Shown in pieces: positions 58,386 to 64,000 of a stretch of DNA of 64,000 nt (its first letter is position 1; the number at the start of each line of letters is the position of its first letter). The DNA comes from Anaerolineaceae bacterium (GTDB taxonomy: Bacteria; Chloroflexota; Anaerolineae; Aggregatilineales; Phototrophicaceae). Position numbers and translations under genes: made by a program. Under the pieces are notes generated by a model. That model was not told the DNA's origin and searched no databases. It worked only from the letters and a program-made list of their open reading frames with translations. The stretch spans positions 34,370 through 98,369 of the forward strand of contig JAPOVC010000010.1 in the NCBI GenBank assembly GCA_026708325.1, in the 5' to 3' direction.

Positions 58386-59745
58386 GCGTCGAGTGATCCC
58401 GCGTCCCTGGGCGACAGCAGGCGATGGTAACGGCCTTGCGCGGCTGCTGCCAATGCTCATTCTGCTGGCCCTGCTGTTGCGTCTGCTTGCCGTCCTGGCT
58501 GAGGATCATGCCTACGGCTACGTCAATGACGGCAGCGACGGCCCCTGGTATCTTGCGCACGGCTACGCTCTGGTCACCGGTTTCGACAACGGACGATTGT
58601 CTGAATTTGGCGACGAATACGATGAGGGCGGCGTCATCATTGTCCTGCGCAGATTGACAACGCCGCCCCTTTACCTGCTGTTCAACGGTTTGCCGCAGGC
58701 GTTCTTCCCGCGCGAGGCAGCCGTACTGCTCATTCGTGTCTTTCAGGCCCTGGCGGGCGCGATTTCCGTCTGGCTGGTCTGGCGTCTGGGGCGCGCAGTC
58801 ACAGGGAGCGAAGGCGCGGCTTTCGTCGCCGCACTGGCAATCGCTGTCTCGCCGGCTTTCATTTTCGAAGCCACCCGCGTCACCACCGAATCACTGTACA
58901 TTTTCCTGTTGCTGGCCGCCCTGGCGCATCACAGCCATCGGCGCAAACACGTCGCCATGACCGGCATACTGCTCGGCCTGGCGACACTGACGCGGGCCGT
59001 TCTGCTGCTTTTTCCCCTTGCCCTGGCCCTGCACCTTCTTCTGGTCGATGGCCGCCGCCAGGGCCTGCGCCAGGCGCTGCTTTTGCTGGCAGCCTACAGC
59101 CTCGTCGTCGGCAGCTGGACAGTCTACAGCCTGGCGCGCTGGGACCGTTTTGTCATCGCCGGCGAGGGCATGGCGGCCTTCCTGTACATCGGGGCACTGG
59201 AACAGGGTTGGCGCGGCCCGCAGGAGACGGACAGGCAACTGGTCGAGGACATCGGCGCCATTTCCGAGGAACCACAGGCGCGTCAGGCCAACTACCTGCA
59301 GGGCGCACAGGGACGAATCTCGGCTGATCCCGTCGGCTACCTGCTTCGTCGACTCGATGAATTGACGCGCGCCACCCTGCAACCCCACGGCACAGGATAC
59401 TTCGATGGCCCACCCCTGCGGCTCATGGCAATTGAGTGGTGGCGCGAAGGGCGTTCACCCTTCGAAGTGCTGCAGTGGACAACTTCAGAGGGCTTTTGGC
59501 CCCGCCTGCTGATTTACGTCCTTCACTTCGTCGGCCTGCTGGCGGGGCTGGTCGGACTCTGGTTCAGCCGCCAACGCTGGCGCCAGAGCCTGCCCCTGGT
59601 CGCGTTCATCGCCTACACCCTGTTGCTGCATCTGGCCCTGCATGCCATCCCCCGCTACCTGTTCCCGATACTGCCCTTGTGTTGGGTCTTCGCCGGCGTC
59701 GCGCTTCTTCAGGCGTATGAGAAGTTGAAGGCATTGCGGAGGTGA
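58384..59745 (+). CDS. Membrane glycosyltransferase, GT39/PMT-like
   Basis: A 453-residue multi-pass membrane protein of the same superfamily. NDGSDGPWYLAHGYALVTGF is the first outer loop, with the acidic residues expected for catalysis, and FEATRVTTESLYIFLLLAALAHHS a conserved helix turn. Several helices follow to the C-terminus. ATG 58384 overlaps the divergent start; an ATG at 58453 (MLILLALLLRLLAVL) would leave room for a promoter and is a possible true start. The 3' end overlaps the MerB-like start in a GTGA junction, linking it to the downstream operon. Confidence 0.82.
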   Translation: MRRVIPRPWATAGDGNGLARLLPMLILLALLLRLLAVLAEDHAYGYVNDGSDGPWYLAHGYALVTGFDNGRLSEFGDEYDEGGVIIVLRRLTTPPLYLLFNGLPQAFFPREAAVLLIRVFQALAGAISVWLVWRLGRAVTGSEGAAFVAALAIAVSPAFIFEATRVTTESLYIFLLLAALAHHSHRRKHVAMTGILLGLATLTRAVLLLFPLALALHLLLVDGRRQGLRQALLLLAAYSLVVGSWTVYSLARWDRFVIAGEGMAAFLYIGALEQGWRGPQETDRQLVEDIGAISEEPQARQANYLQGAQGRISADPVGYLLRRLDELTRATLQPHGTGYFDGPPLRLMAIEWWREGRSPFEVLQWTTSEGFWPRLLIYVLHFVGLLAGLVGLWFSRQRWRQSLPLVAFIAYTLLLHLALHAIPRYLFPILPLCWVFAGVALLQAYEKLKALRR

Positions 59746-60422
59746 GCCAAAAAGCGCTGGTTGACAGGGACCAGGCCACACGCCTGCATATCTACCGCTT
59801 CTGGTGCGAACAGGGACGGCCGCCCACGGTGGCCGAAAATGCCAGCGCCTGCGATCTGGTTGAAGCTGCCGCCCTGGCCGCATGGCGCCGCCTGCACGAC
59901 GCCCATCTCATCCTGCTGGAAGCCGACGGCACAGGCATCCGCATGGCCAATCCCCTGTCAGCCGTGCCCACCAGGTTTCGCGTGCAGGTCGGCCAGCACT
60001 GGCTCTTCGCCAATTGCGCCTGGGACGCGCCTGGCGTATCCGCCATGCTGGGTCAGGACGTCGTCATCGAGGCGCGCTGCAGCCCGCGCGGCGAAGGCTT
60101 GCGCTTCAGCGTGCGCGATGGCGAGTTGCTGGCGGAAGAAGCGCTGGTGCATTTTGCCCTGCCCTTCCGCCACTGGTACGACGATTTGGTGGAGACCTGA
60201 GCGACCATCCTGCTCTTCCGGTCGGAGGAGGACATTGACGCCTGGTGTGAGCAGGTTGGCCGGGTCCGCGGCGCCGTGCTGACCATGCAGCAAACCTGGG
60301 AACTGGCGCAGGCCTGGTACCACAACCGCATGTCAACGACGTTTCGGGGTCGCAGCCCCGCCGAGGCGCAGGATCTGTTCGCATCTCTCGGTTTGCGAGG
60401 TCCATTTTGGGAAATGTCATGA
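59742..60422 (+). CDS. MerB-like (organomercurial lyase family) protein, probable selenoprotein
   Basis: The frame starts with GTG 59742 (GTGA overlap with the glycosyltransferase) and is interrupted only by TGA at 60198-60200. Read through it has 226 residues, close to MerB (about 212). Two MerB catalytic residues align: NCAWDA (Cys92, Asp95) with the Cys96/Asp99 pair, and LVET-U153-ATILLFRSEED with the segment holding Cys159; the spacing of 61 residues matches 63 in MerB. After the TGA the frame continues with family-like WYHNRMSTTFRGRSPAEAQDLF and GLRGPFWEM. A SECIS-like hairpin follows the TGA, and the final stop overlaps the next start in ATGA. MerB cleaves carbon-mercury bonds, but distant members may have other roles. 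Confidence 0.85.
60198..60200 (+). other. In-frame UGA, probable selenocysteine codon (residue 153)
   Basis: This TGA sits at the position of the catalytic Cys159 of MerB. Upstream and downstream sequence are the same frame. Confidence 0.82.
60213..60230 (+). promoter_or_regulatory. Bacterial SECIS-like hairpin
   Basis: CTCTTCC (60213-60219) pairs with GGAGGAG (60224-60230), seven base pairs with one G-T, around the loop GGTC (60220-60223). The loop starts 19 nt after the UGA and carries G at its first two positions, as in known bacterial SECIS elements; the formate dehydrogenase element of Escherichia coli also has a GGUC-type loop. Confidence 0.75.
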
Positions 60423-61519
60423 CCCTGACGATCGGTCCCGCCCAACTCCGTTACCTGCGTCTGCGCGCCCAGGGGCTTGCCGCACCAGTCAGTGACCTGA
60501 AGCAGACGCTGGCCAGGGCCCTCAGCCTGCAGGCCCAGGACTACAACGCGGCCGTTCTTGGCGTTCGGGCGCGGAGTTGCGGGCTGGTTGATGAGGATGT
60601 CCGGGAGGCGTTGATCGGCGGGGAGTTGTGCTGGACCTGGCTGATGCGCGGCACGTTGCATCTCGTTAACATGGCGGACCTTCCCTGGCTGTTGCCGCTC
60701 TTCGGCCCGCAATTCATCCGCCTGACGGCCCGTCGCTATCGCGAGCTGGGCCTCGACGAAGACACGCGGCGGCGCGCGACGGCGCTGCTGCGTCAATTCC
60801 TGGCGGATGGCCCGCAAACCCGCGCCGCCCTGAAAGACATGCTGGCGGCCGAAGGATTGCCGGTGGAGGGCCAGGCCTGCCCGCACTTGCTGCGTCATGC
60901 AGCGCTGGAAGGCGCTCTGGTCTGCGTGCCCCTGCGCAGCAGCCGTCCCGAATACCGCCTGCTCGACGACAGGGCTATGGACGGGTGGCCCGGCTGCGAT
61001 GCGGCGGCGGCGATTCTGGCCCGTCGCTTCCTGCGCGCCTTCGGCCCGGCCCGCGCGGCGGACCTGGCGCGTTGGTCCGGCCTGCCGATGCGACTGGCGC
61101 GTGCGGGCCTCGACGCGCTGGCGGACGAGGTGACGGCGGTCAACGCTGCGGGCCAGGAGGCCGTGATTGCCAGGGATCAACTTCCCTGGCTGGACGACGA
61201 GCCGCGCCACAGCTTGTACCTGCTGCCGGCTTTCGATGCCCTGCTGCTGAGCCACGTGGACCGCGACCTGGTCCTGCCAGCGGAGGTCAGCCGCGCCATT
61301 CACCCGGGCGGCGGGATCATCCGCCCTTCCCTGCTGGTCGATGGCGTCGTGCGCGGTCGCTGGCAGCTCAAACGCAGCCGCCGCTCGATGACTGTCATCG
61401 TCACGCCCTTCGTCCCCATCCCGCGGGGGCGAACGCCGCAACTGGAGGCCGAAGTCGCGGACCTTGGCCGCTTCCTGGGTCGGGATGCGGTCCTGAAACT
61501 GGAGGAGGTCGCAGCATGA
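60419..61519 (+). CDS. AlkZ-like winged-helix DNA glycosylase family protein
   Basis: A 366-residue protein of the AlkZ/YcaQ (HTH_42, DUF1006) family of three tandem winged helices. The motif ALSLQAQDYNAAVLGVRAR (about residues 34-52) contains the QxQ catalytic signature found in glycosylases that unhook DNA crosslinks and alkyl adducts. Later family segments are LMRGTLHLVNMADLPWLLPLF, LPAFDALLLSHVDRD and SLLVDGVVRGRWQLKRS. ATG 60419 overlaps the MerB-like stop (ATGA) and the end overlaps tsaD in ATGA, so all three are translated in one operon. Confidence 0.88.
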   Translation: MTLTIGPAQLRYLRLRAQGLAAPVSDLKQTLARALSLQAQDYNAAVLGVRARSCGLVDEDVREALIGGELCWTWLMRGTLHLVNMADLPWLLPLFGPQFIRLTARRYRELGLDEDTRRRATALLRQFLADGPQTRAALKDMLAAEGLPVEGQACPHLLRHAALEGALVCVPLRSSRPEYRLLDDRAMDGWPGCDAAAAILARRFLRAFGPARAADLARWSGLPMRLARAGLDALADEVTAVNAAGQEAVIARDQLPWLDDEPRHSLYLLPAFDALLLSHVDRDLVLPAEVSRAIHPGGGIIRPSLLVDGVVRGRWQLKRSRRSMTVIVTPFVPIPRGRTPQLEAEVADLGRFLGRDAVLKLEEVAA

Positions 61520-62547
61520 GCCTCCTGCTGGGCATCGAAACATCCTGCGACGAGACGGCGGCGGCCGTCGTGCGCGACGGCCGGGAGATCCTCGCCAACG
61601 TCGTCGCCTCGCAAATCGACCTGCACGCGCAATACGGCGGCGTCTTCCCGGAGCTGGCCTCACGCGCCCACGTGGAGGCCATCACGGCGGTCGTCGACGA
61701 GGCCCTGGCGCAGGCCGGGACGTCGCTGGAGGGTATGGACGCCATCGCCGTGACCCGCGGCCCGGGCCTGGTCGGATCGCTGCTGGTCGGCGTGAACTAC
61801 GCCAAGGGCCTGGCGCTGGGCGCCGGCAAGGCGCTGCTGGGCATCAACCACCTGGAAGGCCATGTCTATTCCCTGTGGCCGGGCATGCAGACGGAACCTG
61901 ACTTCCCCCTGCTTGTGTTGATCGTTTCGGGAGGGCATACCGAGTTGCTGCTGATGACCGGACACGGCCACTGGCAGCGCCTGGGCGGCACCCGCGATGA
62001 CGCCGCCGGCGAGGCCTTCGACAAGGTCGGACGCATCCTGGGTCTGCCCTTCCCCGGCGGCCCGCACGTCGAACGCGCGGCCCGTGACGGCGACCCCGGG
62101 GTCTGGCGCTTCCCCCGCGCCTGGCTGGACGGCAGCGACGATTTCAGCTTCTCCGGCTTGAAGACGGCCGTGCTGCGCGCCGCCACTGTGGACCCCAACG
62201 CCCGTCAGCCGCAGTTGCGCGCGGAGGTCTCCGTCGCGGACCTGGCGGCAGGTTTCCAGGCGGCTCTGGTCGAGGTGTTGGCGCGCAAGACGGCGCGCGC
62301 GGCGGAGCGCTGTGGTGCAAGGGCCATTCTCGTGGCGGGCGGCGTCAGCGCCAATCAGGCCCTGCGGTCGGCCCTGCGCGAAGCCAGCCCCACACCCCTG
62401 CTGATGCCGCCGCCGGAGCTGTGTACGGACAACGGCGCCATGATCGCGGCGGCCGCGCACTGGCGCTGGCTGGCCGGTCAACGCGACGGACTGGACATGG
62501 AGGTGTTGCCCCGCTGGCCGCTGGGCGCGCCTCACTCCTTCTCGTAG
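61516..62547 (+). CDS. tsaD: tRNA N6-adenosine threonylcarbamoyltransferase TsaD
   Basis: A 343-residue ASKHA-fold enzyme that transfers the threonylcarbamoyl group to A37 of NNA-... decoding tRNAs. GIETSCDETAAAVV at the start, VTRGPGLVGSLLVG, the metal histidines in GINHLEGHVYS (HxEGH-type), LIVSGGHTELL and the C-terminal CTDNGAMIAAA are all canonical. ATG 61516 overlaps the AlkZ-like stop (ATGA). Its last 16 bases overlap the convergent permease gene. Confidence 0.96.
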   Translation: MSLLLGIETSCDETAAAVVRDGREILANVVASQIDLHAQYGGVFPELASRAHVEAITAVVDEALAQAGTSLEGMDAIAVTRGPGLVGSLLVGVNYAKGLALGAGKALLGINHLEGHVYSLWPGMQTEPDFPLLVLIVSGGHTELLLMTGHGHWQRLGGTRDDAAGEAFDKVGRILGLPFPGGPHVERAARDGDPGVWRFPRAWLDGSDDFSFSGLKTAVLRAATVDPNARQPQLRAEVSVADLAAGFQAALVEVLARKTARAAERCGARAILVAGGVSANQALRSALREASPTPLLMPPPELCTDNGAMIAAAAHWRWLAGQRDGLDMEVLPRWPLGAPHSFS

Positions 62548-63875
62548 GGTGTGCCGATGGCCGCGGGCGCCCGCGCCCTGCCCACCAGACCGGCGAGCAC
62601 GACGATCGTCACGATATAGGGCGTCATCTGCAGGAACTGCGGCGGCAGGGTCACCCCCAGAATCTGGAAGCGGGTCTCCAGCGCGCTGGAAAAACCGAAG
62701 AGCAGGCCGCCGCCGAAAGCGCCAAAAGGCAGCCACTTGCCGAAAATCATGGCCGCCAGCGCAATGAAGCCGCGGCCGGCCGACATGTTGTCGTCGAAAG
62801 TACCGGTCGTCTCCAGCGACAGCCATGCGCCGGCCAGACCCGCGATGAAGCCGGCGATGATGACGTTGACCCAGCGCGTGCGAATGACGTTGATGCCCAG
62901 CGTATCGGCGGCGCGCGGGTTTTCGCCGACGGCGCGGGTACGCAGGCCCCAGCGTGTATAGAACAGGATCAAATTCGTCAGCAGCAGCAGGACGAACATC
63001 ATGTAGAAGATGGGCTTGCCGCTGAAGAACACCTCTTCCAGCACGGGGAACAAAAAGTCGCCGAAGACCGGCAGGGTGGCCAACTGGTCCAGCAGGCTGC
63101 GCAGGGGCGGAAAGGCGGCGATTTGCTCGAAGGGTACGGCCTGCAGGGTCTCCCGACCGGCGTCCTGGGCATCGAGCAGAATCTCGCGGCGCATAAAGCT
63201 GGTCAGGCCCAGGGCCAGAATGTTGATCACCGTGCCGCTGACGATCTGGTCGGTGCGGAAAGTGATCGAGAGCCAGGCGTGCAGCATGGCCATGACGCCA
63301 CCGGCAAGCACGGAAATGATGACGCCGATGAAGAGCGCCGTGCTGTTTTCCATACTCGGGGCGATCAGGGAAAAGGCCACGAAGCCGAAGGCCGCCCCGG
63401 TCAACATCATGCCCTCAATGGCGATGTTGATAACGCCGGAACGTTCGCACCAGATGCCCGCCATCGAGCCGATAACGATCGGCGTGGCGAGGCGCAGGCT
63501 GGAGGCCAGCATGCTGACGGCGTTGGTGCTGCGCCCGGCCGCCGCCAGAATGAGGATGGTGGGGAAGAGCAACAGGGCGGCCAACAGCATGGCGCGGAAG
63601 TGAAAACGCTGCAGCCGGTTACCGGGCAGCAGACCGGGCGCGCCGGCGATGACGTACCAGACGCCGACCACCAGCAGCCAGGGCCGAACGGCGATCTCCA
63701 GACCGGCCTGACGCCCGGCGGTCAGGCGGGTGATGGTATCCGGCGCCACCTGCGGCGCGGAGAGCAGCAACCACAGACCCAGCAGCACGAAGACCAGCGA
63801 AAAGATGCCGCTGCGGGTAATGCGGATGCGCTCGCGCCAGCTGCCGGCCGGTGCGGCGAGGTCCATCGTCGTCAC
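62532..63875 (-). CDS. ABC transporter permease, BPL/simple-sugar or nucleoside type
   Basis: A 447-residue permease of the branched-chain/simple sugar superfamily (BmpC/YufQ-like) with about ten helices. The conserved run SSLRLATPIVIGSMAGIWCERSGVINIAIEGMML and AVGENPRAADTLGINV with GFIAGLAGAWLSLE are typical of nucleoside (BMP-associated) importers. GTG 63875 has GGGGAGG five bases upstream and begins one base after the preceding permease stop. It pairs with that permease. Substrate likely nucleoside or sugar by family. Confidence 0.9.
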   Translation of the reverse strand: MTTMDLAAPAGSWRERIRITRSGIFSLVFVLLGLWLLLSAPQVAPDTITRLTAGRQAGLEIAVRPWLLVVGVWYVIAGAPGLLPGNRLQRFHFRAMLLAALLLFPTILILAAAGRSTNAVSMLASSLRLATPIVIGSMAGIWCERSGVINIAIEGMMLTGAAFGFVAFSLIAPSMENSTALFIGVIISVLAGGVMAMLHAWLSITFRTDQIVSGTVINILALGLTSFMRREILLDAQDAGRETLQAVPFEQIAAFPPLRSLLDQLATLPVFGDFLFPVLEEVFFSGKPIFYMMFVLLLLTNLILFYTRWGLRTRAVGENPRAADTLGINVIRTRWVNVIIAGFIAGLAGAWLSLETTGTFDDNMSAGRGFIALAAMIFGKWLPFGAFGGGLLFGFSSALETRFQILGVTLPPQFLQMTPYIVTIVVLAGLVGRARAPAAIGTPYEKE

Positions 63876-63876
63876 G

Positions 63877-64000
63877 TCAGCCTCCCCAGCCCTTTGAGAA
63901 CATCGCCGCTTCCTGCTCCTCGATGCTGGCCTGCGGCACGCGCCACAGGTAGCGGATAATGGCATCCGCAGCGATGAACATGATGATCAGCGCCTGAATG
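63877..64000 (-). CDS. Partner ABC permease, 3' end only
   Basis: The last 40 codons of an upstream gene cut by the window edge: [21 protein letters not shown], a last membrane helix, then a short charged tail ending FSKGWGG. This ending is typical of YufP-like partners of the permease at 62532-63875. The ATPase and binding protein should lie beyond the edge. Confidence 0.75.
   Translation of the reverse strand, partial: IQALIIMFIAADAIIRYLWRVPQASIEEQEAAMFSKGWGG

Noticed and set aside
60053..61663. 536-residue antisense frame
   Set aside because: Shadow over the MerB-like and AlkZ-like genes.
62421..63959. 512-residue antisense frame over the permease
   Set aside because: His/Gln/Gly-rich translation with no membrane helices; the permease is real.
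1..64000. CRISPR arrays, rRNA, transposases, integrases
   Set aside because: No repeat-spacer pattern, rRNA core sequence or recombinase motif seen on either strand.

Overview
The window is a GC-rich (about 65% by eye) stretch of bacterial chromosome. Threonine/proline-rich stalks with a recurring VITATP-like motif on membrane-anchored proteins, TACAAT/TATACT-type -10 boxes sometimes placed right at the start codon, and the gene families present suggest a Chloroflexota (Anaerolineae/Caldilineae-like) genome. That assignment is an inference from style; no rRNA is present to confirm it. I see no CRISPR array, insertion sequence, prophage or origin. Most of the window is core genes in short, tightly overlapping operons.

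Layout. 0.1-2.0 kb: a YCII protein, a thioredoxin-like lipoprotein interrupted by an in-frame UGA, and a PaaI thioesterase. 2.1-3.0 kb: a lower-GC Panacea-type toxin-antitoxin pair. 3-13.8 kb: a sulfatase, D-aminoacyl-tRNA deacylase, a DinB-like protein, a 1464-residue kinase-like membrane protein, a flavin reductase, an MFS transporter and two surface proteins. 13.8-17.6 kb: a ferric-iron ABC transporter. 17.9-21.3 kb: an E2-like / JAB-like / E1-like / small di-glycine protein cassette ending in a Nudix gene. 21.4-29.7 kb: Hsp20, TPR, CNNM, RsmG, MarR, a CNB-PH membrane protein, Def, RsgA and DsbA. 29.7-36.9 kb: tRNA-Pro, -Gly, -Met and -Leu, NYN, LysM, TatA, ThrRS, a glycosyltransferase and YchF. 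37-48 kb: three metallophosphoesterases, GT2, PhyH, sugar kinase, aldolase, amine oxidase, two RDD proteins, a C39-like peptidase and a DtxR regulator. 48.2-54.1 kb: lipoprotein, FtsH-like protease, a catalytically dead FtsH paralogue and a CoxE-like VWA protein. 54.2-59.7 kb: a sugar dehydrogenase, a decayed and two intact GT39-like genes. 59.7-64 kb: a MerB-like protein with a second in-frame UGA, an AlkZ-like glycosylase, TsaD and a sugar/nucleoside ABC permease pair.

The most striking observations are two probable selenoproteins. In both, UGA replaces a conserved catalytic cysteine: the first Cys of a thioredoxin CxxC, and the MerB catalytic residue equivalent to Cys159. In both, a hairpin with a G-initial apical loop lies at bacterial SECIS distance downstream. 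In the MerB-like gene, the stop reached after read-through overlaps the next gene's start in an ATGA junction, which supports read-through.

The second is the compact ubiquitin-like conjugation cassette, whose fourth gene encodes a small charged protein ending in Tyr-Gly-Gly. The third is the paired active and inactive FtsH proteins in one operon with a lipoprotein and a VWA protein.
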